Assembly (NCBI GenBank): GCA_001584585.1
Contig: LSYV01000003.1
Span: forward strand, 2,527,937-2,591,936
Direction of reading: 5' to 3'
Length of the DNA stretch: 64,000 bases
Origin: Gonium pectorale
Taxonomy: Eukaryota > Chlorophyta > Chlorophyceae > Chlamydomonadales > Volvocaceae
Shown one piece after another: positions 12,394 through 22,471 of this stretch (position 1 is the stretch's first letter; each line of letters begins with the position of its first letter). The position numbers were made by a program, and so were the translations under genes. Below the pieces are notes generated by a model, which was given only the letters and a program-made list of their open reading frames with translations, was not told where the DNA came from and made no database searches.

Positions 12394-15300
12394 TTAGACA
12401 ACGGTGGTAGCGGGCACCGACGGGGCTGCGTAACGTGGAGCCTGCACAGCGGAGGCTTGTTGGGCAGCAGCCACCACCGCAGCCCCATCCACGGTGGCAG
12501 GCGCCGGACGCGCCTGTAGCCAGCAATGCTGCAGAAGCTGCTGAGCAGTGGGCCGCTCCTCTGGGCTGGGCGCAAGGGCCGCCAGCACGAAGGCACGCGC
12601 CTGCGGCGGGACTGAGGCCGGGAAGTGTAGCGAAGCTGCCGTCATGTGATGCTTTACAAAGCTGCTCTCCTCTTTGCCCGACACTGACTTGACCACCGGC
12701 GGGAAGCCGACCTGCAGGTCACAGGCACGGAAGAGTTGTAACGGTGCATTGTCAGAGGACAGCCAAACACGGGCGCGTCCGACCCCTTCGCGCTGTGGCA
12801 AAGCTGCTGTCCTTACTCTATACTAAAAAAACCCTGTAGCTCACAAGCAACTCGTACGCCAGGCATCCGGCCGCCCACACATCAACTGCAGTGGTGTAGG
12901 CTATCCGAGGGTTATCCTTGTTCTCCTCCGGCAGCGACTTGAGCGGGCAGCGCTCCACCTCCGGGGCCATGTAACCTGAAGGGATAAGCGCAGAGCAGCG
13001 GCGAAGCACCGTAAGCACATCACCTGACCGTATGATGCGAGACCTGGCAGCCTGCGCCCGGCCCAGGCGATACGGACCTTCCGTTCCTGCGCGCGTCACC
13101 GCCCGCTCCTCGGCAATGTTGATGGCAACACCGAAATCCTGGAAAGTGGGGTTGTGGGGTGTAGGGGGGCAGGAGGATAGCATTAGGATCACGCGCAGCC
13201 TTGCCTCAGTGGTTGCAGTGGGGTTGGAACATCTTGAAGACGTAGGCGCTTGCGCAGGTAGAGGCTACAAAACAAGAGAAGCCCCGAGCTCCATGCGAAG
13301 CTCGCGCGAATAGCAGTGATACACTGTAGCAGCATTAGATTCCACGCCACATGCCATTACTCTCCCATCCCTAGGACTGCATTCACCCACCGCGAGCTTG
13401 AGCTTCCACTCTGAGTTGTACAGGATGTTCTCGGGCTGAGTACGGAGGGTGCCCAAAGGATACACATCGCAATTAGTGCTAAACTCGGCAAGGCATTACA
13501 CTTGTCGGCGTTGTCTTACACAAACGTCCACCAGTCCCGTGTTTAGAACTGAGCCGCTCCGCGACCACGCCTGCTCCCTCTGCTGGCCTAGGCAACCTGC
13601 ATGCTAGCTGCGGAGGCACGGGCTGTCCCGCGGTGCGTGCGTGCAAGTCAAGCAACTCACCTTGATATCTCTGTGGCACAGGCCCCTCGAGTGCAGGTAC
13701 ACCAAGGCCTCCAGGAACGGGCGCATGACCGCATCCGAAACCTATGTGTGATGTGGGCCAAACGAATGCAGCAGTTGCAAATGCGCCCAGCAAGTCGCTT
13801 GCTGCTGCCAGCCGGGTGAACATGGACACAGACACGATGGGTAAGACAGACAACGGGGCATAGTAGAGGCATTGACGCCCCTCTCATTTAGGCACGTGGC
13901 ATCGCACATCCCCAGCACGCGGGCACACCTGCTCCGGGGCCATGCGGCCGCCAAGGCGGTTCAGGATACCGAAGAGGTCACCTGCAACGGTTAGCGAGGG
14001 GCCGGGTCATTGATTTGCGGTATTAGTCGGAACTAGCCTCGTATTGTAAAACTGACCACGGTATGATGAAACGCGAACTTGCAGGACACGACGTACCAAA
14101 CATAGTCATGCTTCATTGCGAAAACAGTAGCAATGCACGTTCATACGTCTGCTCAACGGCATTCGCTTCGTCACCGAAACGGGTACTTGTCAGAGCCGTA
14201 CGCCCCTCTATGCCTCCTCGCATGCGCCAGTGTACGACGACACTGGCTGCGCGGCTACCAGGCGTGACCCCACTTGCACACCCCACACCCGCGAACTGAC
14301 CTTGTGACGCGTATTCCTGCACCAGCACAACGCGCTCCAGCTCGTCCTGTGGATGAACGAATTCACCAGGTAGTACAAGCAGCGTCATGATCGGCTCCGG
14401 AGCTGAAACGTCTTGGAGGCGGCTAGCGTGTATGGTAGCAACTGCCAGGTGCCCGCGCTGGGACATGGCGCATTTGCTCCCCTTGACTGGTCCTGGCGGC
14501 TCTAAGAGGTGCGACTTGATCCGCGCGCATGAGGCGTGCACGCTTCGCGCTACTGTGACTTAGGCGTAGGCGAAGCCTTACGCGCCGACTCAAGGGTGCG
14601 CACCATGAAGGCTGCGTACAGCCGCGCGATGTGCCGGTGAACCAGGGAGGCCTGGATCTCTATCTCGCGTTTGAGCATGTGCACCTGCAGCACACACACA
14701 CACACATCGTATGCGTTGTCCTTTGCAACACACACACACACACACACACACACATCATAAACGCTCTTTACATGTTTACTGAGCCGCCGACAAGCGGCAA
14801 GCACACAACCGCCCGGCTGGTCGCATAAGTCTGCCCAGCGCAGCGCATCAGTCATGCCTTAATGCTTACGCTAGTTGTACGCATCTCGCGCCATCAGGCA
14901 TCAGCCGAGCGATGGGATTTCCTACATTAAGTATTACATACCACGTTGGTTGGGACCCGCGGGAGGAAGTAGACCTGCGCATCGTAGCCGGGTCGTGAAG
15001 TCAGGAGTCGAGTTGCTGGGACTATCCAGCCGCGTCGCCGTGACGAGGTGATGCCCCATGTTTTCAAATCAGTGCAACCCAACTGCGCCGCTCACGAGCC
15101 TGAAACTGCGCAAGATTGCGGATCTGAACTTGGAAACCCTAGCACCGTACCTTCAGGGCCACCGGCAGTCCCGAATGGCGGCATGTCGCCTGCGGCATTC
15201 AAGCAAATGTCAACGTGCGAGGCTGCATCAACCCGACATCGGCCAGGCTACTGCATGGCCTTGGCCGTGCTGTCCATGCAGTGACGCACACCTTACGGCC

Positions 15301-16130
15301 GGCATGAGTAACGGAAGAGGGCACGACATGGAGCAACGCCGCTTCCTGTATTGGAGCCGCTCCGATTACATATCATGTTCGCCCCCGTATCGTCTGGGAT
15401 ATACGTCCGTACCAGCGGGTAGTACTCTCCAACCGCGTGCCTCCCTCCATACCTTATACACAGCTGAGGTGCTGCCCTTGTAGAGGCGCTTGGAGACCGC
15501 ATAGTCGCTGAGACTCCAGGCGGAGCGGCTCATCGAGCTCGGCAGGGCTGGGGACACTGCCAGCAGTTTGGTCGCAGGCTGGTGCTGCGTCTCCGGCGTT
15601 ACCCCCAATCCGCTGTGCGTCCGTTGGAGGAGGACACCCGCGCCCAGGGGCGGCGGACCGACCCGCGGACTGATGCTGTTCGGCACGCTGATCGCCTCTG
15701 GCGACATAATTGGCGAAGGGGCTTCTGCCACGTTCAAGGCCACCGGCGATGGCAGCGACGATGGGAATGCGGACTTGCACCCCAACGAGTTGACAGGCGA
15801 CAGACCAGCCACTGGCGGGCTTACACCTAGCAAGTGTTGGGCCACGTCGCAGTTTCTAGCTGGCGGTGTGCTGCTGTGCATAGTGGAGGCATGAAGCTGC
15901 TGCTCGGCCTCCGCCAATGACGACAATGTCGCGTGGCTCCGGCTGTGGCTGATATTAAGCTTCGCTTTTACGGCTTTCCAAATTGATGGCAGCTTTGTTG
16001 GTGGGCTCCGGCCCAGCGCCAGCCCGTCCCCCCCGCCAACGCCGTCGCCGCCAGAAGTTGTGAAGCTCTCAGCATAATTCACTTCGGCAATTGAACTGGA
16101 AGAGTAAATCCGTGCAAGCGAAGCGGCCAT
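12394..16130 (-). CDS. Aurora-like serine/threonine protein kinase (algal CALK-type)
   Basis: Eleven exons in transcript order: 16130-15453, 15189-15151, 14974-14942, 14684-14604, 14346-14301, 13981-13929, 13741-13661, 13435-13391, 13138-13078, 12975-12845, 12711-12394; phases fit and give 521 residues. A Ser/Pro-rich N-terminal region of about 200 residues precedes a full kinase domain: SDYAVSKRLYKGSTSAVYKA, catalytic lysine in PVALKVYFLPRVPTNV, helix C glutamate in MLKREIEIQ, hinge LVQEYASQG, HRDIKPEN, DFGVAIN, GTEGYMAPEVE, DVWAAGCLAYELL. The HMLKREIEIQ block and overall spacing resemble Chlamydomonas aurora-like kinases, some of which act in ciliary shortening and gamete signalling; that role here is inference. 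The glycine loop is degenerate (KGSTSAVY). Two very short exons (39 and 33 bp) encode the lysine strand. Confidence 0.9.
14691..14754. repeat. Paired (CA)n microsatellites in a kinase intron
   Basis: Two CA tracts (about 16 bp at 14691-14706 and about 27 bp at 14728-14754) flank a 21-bp spacer. They begin only 6 bp upstream of the exon that starts at 14684 in transcript direction. On the transcript strand they are (GT)n close to the 3' splice site. Confidence 0.9.
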
Positions 16131-17087
16131 GTGTCTGTGGCCGAATACTTGGCGGCTGCAGATGAATTAGTAGCAAATATTCCCTACTTGTTAAGTTTAT
16201 GCTATGGGCTATGCCAACACAGCACCCCAACGAAGTTACCGGCCCTTCATAAAACCAACAGAATCACGTGTGCCCACACACCCTCTTGATGGAAACAGCG
16301 CTTGACTTTAGTTATGGTTCTCATTACAGTATCAGAAACGGCTCCACACGCGATTAAGAATATGTACTTCATAACCTGCCATAACCTGTCCCAAATGCAT
16401 ATTTCATACACATCGTTTCCCCACCAATTCATCCGAGCCGATCTTCCACATGCAGCTCAACAAGGGTTTAGAAACCGTATTTTCCTCATACCGTCTGCAG
16501 TGTGGCCCTTGAGAGTTCTGCCTCGTGCGTTAGTGCAATACGAGGTGTGGACGGTACTGTGCATCAAAGCAGAGGTAAGCAAATGAAGGAGGGCCAGGGG
16601 CGGGGCCGGTTCTCGGTCACGCCCAGCGCCCTCTGCATTGAAGCGAAAGCGGTATCTGCCCCCTCCCCCGGCCGTGCTCATGCAGGTTATAAGCAATTGC
16701 ACCCCCGGGGCTACTGGAGCATGCAAACCTAAACACTCGAGCGTGCATGCTGAACGTACCTTCAGCTTACCACGCGCACCCAGACAACCCGCCTACCACG
16801 CACGCGCTCTTCCAGTTTCTGATCATCTATGGCATGCTACAATCTATCTAAAAAGAGAGAACCCTTATCTGCGGACATTCACACTTGATGGTGCGCATGG
16901 TGGGCGGGTCCAAGGAGACGCGGTCGAAGCAAAAAAGCAGACGCGCCACGTCCCGAACGGTACAGCTTACCACTGCGTCGCTGTTACCCTGATCGAAATG
17001 TTAATACCATGCTCCTCGGCATTACCGGCTCCGCCACTGGTCCACCGGCAGTCACCTGTTACCAAATCCACATGCCCCAGCACCGAA
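16131..17087. other. Intergenic upstream of the kinase gene
   Basis: I see no coding exon chain. Just upstream of the kinase start the sequence is comparatively AT-rich (16150-16460), as expected for a promoter, but no specific element was assigned. Confidence 0.4.
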
Positions 17088-17175
17088 AAACGAAGTAGAG
17101 ACAGGGAAGGCTATCTCCACAGCGGTAAAGACATGCGACGTTTTCCGTAGAGGCGCTGGGTGCAAGGCATGGCGG
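17088..17175 (-). repeat. Dispersed hairpin repeat, diverged copy (antisense)
   Basis: The stretch agaga..agggaaggc, ccgtagaggcgctg and ggcatggcgggcga follows the order seen in the antisense copies at 19228 and 21897. Similarity to the 19.2-19.45 kb copy continues to about 17300, including a shared gaccagtccatc, so a longer unit may be duplicated. On the minus strand the copy is preceded by a ccag|gtaac donor-like junction. Confidence 0.6.
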
Positions 17176-17916
17176 GCGACGGAGGTGAGCAGACGCCATG
17201 CCCCCCGGTTTGGACCAGCGGCAAGGTTACCTGGCAAATTATGAATGACGGAAGACCCGATGGTCGCTGTGTCCGACGTAGTGACCAGTCCATCAGCGAC
17301 TAGCGGTTACTTCCGTAGACCCGGGGGCGCCCAGGGCGCCACCCGAACCAACCCGGCGGCGTGATACAGTCCTGCAAAGGACGACTAATTGGTGGAGTCA
17401 GGTACCGTTGGTGCATGCAGCCGGCAGCAGTCGCGGGCATCTGCACATGGCGACGTACAGATGCAGACCAAAGCATTTCCTCCCACCTAGACGGCCGCCG
17501 ATGGACCGGTAGAACTGGAGGGGAAGAGCGCACCCGGTCGGGGTGGGAGAGACCGGTACGGCAGCGGTGCCTGCAGGCAACAATCAGACGGCGGCTGCAA
17601 AGCTAAGGGCCCAAGAGGAACGGGCAGCGGTCTGGAGGCCATCAGGCTAACGCCCGACCGCTTGTAGAGACAGATACGGAACAGCATGTCAAGCAGAAGC
17701 GCGGAGACACAGCCATGATGATGCAAGCGAGCAATGCCAGGGGTTGCTCAGGCCTTCGATTTGCAGCAGGAGGCGGGGGGCGGGGTTGTCGCCCGCGGGC
17801 CTTGCGCTCAGTCGCAGGGGGCCCACTGAGTTTGGTGGTTGGGCATGGGTTTCGGGGTGTGGCGGGGTGGTGCCTGCAGGCCTCGCGCTCTGTTGCAGGG
17901 TGCCCGCTGGGTTTGG

Positions 17917-17938
17917 NGNNNNNNNNNNNNNNNNNNNN
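17917..17938. other. Assembly gap (run of N)
   Basis: A run of N broken by a single G. The flanks (17740-18010) are G-rich, repeated tgc-gggg-tttgg segments, so a collapsed or unsequenced repeat is likely. Translations crossing it are meaningless. Confidence 0.99.
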
Positions 17939-18559
17939 CCGTCTGCCTCTCTGTTTTCGGCGAGTCGCAGGGGAGGTTCGGGTTCGGGTTGCGGGCTTCT
18001 GCTAGGGGAGGGGGGTGGTTTGCTGCCTGTGCTCCACGGGTCCTTTCGGTCTGTTTCTCTCTTGTCCTGGTGGTCAGCGTCTCCTTTCCTTTCTTTTCGT
18101 CTTTCTGCCTTCCTGTTCTGTGGTCTTTAGGTGCAGGGTTCCTTCTCTTCTTGTGTGTGCCGTCGGTGTTTGGTCTTGGCCGCCGTGGTGCTCTGTAGTT
18201 AGGGCAGGGTTTCGGTGGTTATTATCACGGGAGGGCTGCGTGTCCCTCTCGTTGTCTGCGCCCTTTCTCGCCTCTCCGCCTGTAACCTTTCCACAGAAAA
18301 AAAACAGGAGAAAAGCCATGTTTGGCGGATCAACGAGTGGCATGAACGCATGATGGGCAACTGTGGCCCTGGCCAAGGCAATCGATTCACGAGCCACGGC
18401 AACGCACAGGCATACCTAGGACCTGCGGCCACGGCGGTGACGGCGGAGGTAGGGCCGCTGCATTGGCAACCCGGTTGGCCACGCGAAGGAGGGGGGGTGG
18501 CGTGCCGGCGGGTGGGCTGACCTGGGAGGGGAGGCGCGCTGGTGCGGCGACAATGGCTG

Positions 18560-21362
18560 TTAGGCGTCAAGGGTTCGCAGGTGGGCCCGAGTCGTCGTGT
18601 CTTCTTGTGGAGGCCGCTTAAGGCAGCAGTACGGCGAGCATAGCAGACGGTGTGCGGCGTAAGTTGTAGAAGCCGCCCGTAGGTCCGAGCAGGTTGCGTT
18701 GGGAAGACCCGCTGCTGTGGAGGGCCTGTATAACACGGGCCATCTCGAAGGGGAAGTTGTCCGGATCGGCGATGACGCGCAGGCGACGGTGGAACTGGCT
18801 GGCGAGGAGGACGCGCTGGTGGGAGGATCAACGTTGCGTTCTGCAGCAGTCAACCGTATGAGGCGGAGGCCCTGGAAGCTTGGCTGATTGTCTTTGTCGT
18901 ACAGGCGAGTGAGGAGGCGGGCGGCGGTGCCCTCAGGCGCCGCGCGCATCAGCAGGAGGATGTCCAGGAACGGCAGAGCAACGGGGTGGCGGGATGCCGC
19001 TGTCGTGTCGCCAGATGGGGTGGCGGGATGCCGCTGTCGTTCAACCGGGAGGCATGAGGCATGCAGCTCATGGAGGCCGCAGTAGTCCTGATTCCGCCGC
19101 GGGATATGCGGTAGGTGAGCGTTGCCGAGGGACTGCAGACTCATTCAGAAAACGGGTGATGCAGTCGAAGGCGGCCGGATGTCGCGGATCGGGGGGCAAA
19201 AAACCATGGAGGAGTTTCTGCACCAGGAATTCGAAAAAAAGAGAACCAGAAACGGGGAAGGCAACCTCTACGGACATACACACCCGAGGGTGTGATGTTT
19301 CCAGCAGGGCGCCGAGTACCGGGCATGGCGGGCGAGGTATACGAGCAGACGGGCCCTCCCGGTGTGTGTCACCAGAATAGTTACCTGACGATATGTAGAG
19401 GGTGCGAGGGTCCGGCGAGCGGTCGACGAGGTGACCAGTCCATCGAACTCGCACGAATTCAGGGAGAGGTCGGCGATGAAGGGCGCTGCCGATCGAGATG
19501 CCCATGGGGACGCCGTTGGGGAGTTTAGCGAACGAGGCAGGGAAGCGGAAGAACGTGGAAGATACAAGGGAGGAGAAGTCCACATCGAAGGATGCAGCAC
19601 CGTGTGCTGGGGAAGCATGGGACAAAGCGTCGCACATTGCGGCCCTGGGCCGAATAGGTGTACAGGAGGGGCGTCCTAGACCAGGCGTACTGTTTGGACA
19701 GGCTTGGCGTCGGGGTGCTAACGCGCTGGAAGGGTTGTCAGGATTTTAATGCTGGTGAAGCCTTAGGGATGGCAGAGGTCATTGAGTGGCTTGTTTGCGG
19801 ACAGCAGGGTGAAATTATAGGCGGCCGTAGGGTCCAGTGCGGCGGCCGAGGTGGCTGCGGCGTTGAAGCGGTGGACGGTTGTCAGTTACAGGTTACAGGT
19901 TACACGTCCGTCAAAGCCGGGGGGGGGCATGGACGAATTGCGAATGTTGGGGTGGGGGAGCGGCTCGTCTCTACCCCGCTTCCGCGCCTGACGCCGAAGT
20001 ATGGCGTGCCTGGTATCCCAGACAGCCTGTAGGTAGGCTCCCACCGCAGCTGGCGGGGCCTCCTTCATAATAGTTATCATGACGTTGACGAAGGCTGCGC
20101 GCCAGCTGCGGCAGAAGTCTGGAGACAGCACGGAGCAGCGGAGATGAGAATGGCACTGATGTCGGAGGCGGGGCAGCATTGCGAGCAGGCCAGGAAGCGA
20201 GTGCGGGCGGAGTCTTGTGTACCTTCGTTGTGCCCTCAGAGTAGGCCGGTCAGAGCGATGTGTCGTAGCACAGGCCTGAATGGCTCAGCCTGACGTTTTC
20301 CCCAGCGAAGTGGACAGCCATCACGTGTTCACGTCCGGAGTGGTGACCAGATAGTAAGCCGGCCGCAGCCCCAGTGGAGCCGAGGGTTAAATCGGCGGGG
20401 GCGGGGGGAGGGATGACCGCATCGAGGAGGGAGGCGTTGGGGAGAAGGGGTGGCAGAAGCGGGGGAGAGGTTTGCGGCAGCGTCCGCAATGGCCATGAGG
20501 GCGGCGGGCAGCAGCAGCAGCAGCGGAGGGGCGGGGCCCGAGGTGGCAGTGGCGGAAAGGGCGGCGACGGCGTCGTGAGTCCGCAGCAGCCGGCGGTCCG
20601 GCGAGCAGCCGGGGCAGTACCAGGGGACGTCGGCAGTGGGGTTTGCCGCATGGGTGGGGAGACCGGGTGAGAGACAGGCAATGTTGTAGGCGTTGGGGAA
20701 TCCGGAAGTGTAGCAGAGCAGCATCGTCGGGTGGGCATTGCGCTGCAAGCAGGCGCAGCAGCGCTTCCCGCCGGTGGACCGTGGGGGACATGCGCCGTAG
20801 CGGGAGACGTTTGCGGAGTTGCAGTCGGCGTAGTCAGGGGCTGCGGCAACCGCGGCAAGGCGGGCGCTGCGCCGAAAGGGCTGGGGGCGCGCGGTTATCC
20901 GGCGCTCAGGGTGGCAGGGAGCGGGCTGGGCGGCAGAGGCGCAGGCTGCTGAGAGGGTGGCGTAGACATGAAACACTGCAACTGGGGAACCAGGGCAGGC
21001 GGGCTGGCGTCAGGGGCCGCCGCAGAGGCGGCGAGGCTGGTTGGCTTGGCAGCGGTAGGCGGGGCGTTGGGGGACCCTCCGGGGGCTCGGGGGCGGAGAC
21101 GGAGACAGGGGCGTGAGGAGGAGGGGGCGACGGCCGGGGCGGCGGCGGCGAGGTGCCGGGCGGGGTGGCGGCTAGAGGGGCGAGGCCGGACCCGTGGGTA
21201 AGCGTGGGCGCTCGGTGGACCGGGAGTGTGGAGGGCGGTGGTGATGGCGGCGTGGGCGTCGGCGCCCAGCAGCGGCGGTATGCGGACAGTGTGCAGACCT
21301 GCATGTAGCATGTTTGATACGCGCCTTACATAGGGCAGGCGCGTATGGCGGATAATAGGCAC
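18560..21362 (-). mobile_element. Decayed retroelement with a PHD-like finger and RT-like segments
   Basis: On the minus strand, from 21362 downward: a Pro/Ala-rich leader; a degenerate PHD finger near 20.8-20.6 kb (CCACLQRNAHPTMLLC, then FPNAYNIACL and WYCPGC); the segment WRAAFVNVMITIMKEAPPAA near 20.1 kb; LPNGVPMGISIGSAL near 19.5 kb, resembling a reverse-transcriptase core motif; and near 18.9-18.7 kb LYDKDNQPSFQGL, which continues after a frameshift as RVLLASQFHRRLRVIADPDN. The last block resembles the C-terminal part of Penelope-like or related RTs; that assignment is tentative. Frameshifts and stops show the element is dead. A copy of the dispersed hairpin repeat sits inside it at 19.2-19.4 kb, flanked by intron-like splice sites. 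Ends and target duplications were not found. Confidence 0.62.
19228..19400 (-). repeat. Dispersed hairpin repeat inside the retroelement, with splice-like ends
   Basis: The antisense core (cctctacggacatacac, hairpin caccCGAGggtg, tgtttccagcagggcg) lies between, on the minus strand, a cgtcag|gtaactattc junction (near 19390) and a tttttttcgaattcctggtgcag junction (near 19220). Removing it would join retroelement coding segments on both sides, so it behaves like an intron. Confidence 0.65.
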
Positions 21363-21502
21363 AAAGATGTCTTGGTCATTTGCACTGCTGGCGGCGATGG
21401 TTCGAATGCAGTATGTGTACTGATGGTCGTTGTAGCATGTACAACCTCGCGCGCTTTCGTGCCGCTCTGCCTCATCCTGCCCTGGAATGCTGTATCCAGC
21501 CT

Positions 21503-21620
21503 GAACGTCACATGTCTTGCTCTGTACCCGCCCGCCCTATTGGAAACGTCGCGCCTTCGGGCGTGTATGGCCGTAGAGGCGGGCTCCCTCTTTCTATGCA
21601 GGTTTCTCTTTTTCCTGCCT
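21503..21620 (+). repeat. Dispersed hairpin repeat, copy 2
   Basis: Shares gaacgtcacatgtcttgct and the whole core with the copy at 2316, then a pyrimidine tail (tttctatgcaggtttctc). It is the most similar partner of copies 1 and 3. Confidence 0.88.
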
Positions 21621-21896
21621 TCGGCAGCAACCACGTGCCCGTCGCGTCAGGTCGGCCGGCTGGCACGCGGGGGGTGGGTAGGGGCATCGCCCGAACCAAT
21701 ACTCCAGGGTTTTCCCCCCGATACCGACCACCTCAAGATCTCTGATTGCCATCTGCAACTGCGGCTGTAGGAGAAAAGGAGAGAAACTTGCACAGAGATG
21801 GGGAGCCCGCCAGAAATAGGGAGCCCGAGAAACTCTTCCGAATCAGTCAGCTATTTGTCGGAAATCACATTGCGCAAAATTAGCCACCGTCTACTG

Positions 21897-22003
21897 GCGA
21901 AAAAAGAAAAAGAAACAGGGAAGGCAACCTCTACGGTCATACACACCCCGGGGTGCAATGTTTCCAGGAGGGCGCCGAGTACAGGGCATGGCGGGCTAGG
22001 GAG
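21897..22003 (-). repeat. Dispersed hairpin repeat, copy (antisense)
   Basis: The plus strand reads an A-rich start, aaacagggaaggcaacctct, acggtcatacacacc, a caccCCGGggtg hairpin, tgtttccaggagggcg and gggcatggcgggc. On the minus strand it ends tttttttcgccag, a good 3' splice-site look-alike. Confidence 0.8.
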
Positions 22004-22471
22004 ACGAGCATCGCTTGTCATCGTCGCCATCGCTTCAAACCCGTCCGCGGGATAGTTAGGACCGCACGCATCCCGTGGAATAAGGATTGGGGTGGGTTTG
22101 GGGCCACTGGTCGCCATGTCGCCAGCACAGTAATCCTATAAACTCCTTCATTACCCCCAAAAGGAATTTATAAGAACGCCCTTTGCATCTTTCGAGGAAT
22201 TTGCGCGAGGCAAGGACCGCTTCTATTGGACTGCTGCTAAGCACGCGCTCAAGCAGCCACACAAGATCCGCCCGCCCCGCCAGGCGGCATCGCGGCGGGT
22301 CCGGACCCTCCCGTGCTTGCCACCCACAACTCCAGCCCCACGCAAACGAGCGACTCGTCCTACGGGTACGACCACGGGCTCTCTCCAGGACTCGCGCTCT
22401 GGCCAGCGGAGCCGCGCCGCCCTCGCAACGTTCGACACTCCGTGTCCAAGGACGTATCACTGCGTCCCTTT

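Noticed and set aside
14691..14754. CA repeats as telomere-like or origin sequence
   Set aside because: Plain dinucleotide microsatellites inside an intron; no TTTAGGG or TTTTAGGG-type units.
17715..18198. Open frames spanning the N run
   Set aside because: They cross an assembly gap and G-rich repeats, so the frame is not real sequence.
20250..20858. 202-codon proline-rich frame on the minus strand
   Set aside because: It is the wrong frame of the retroelement; the PHD-like finger is encoded in the overlapping frame.
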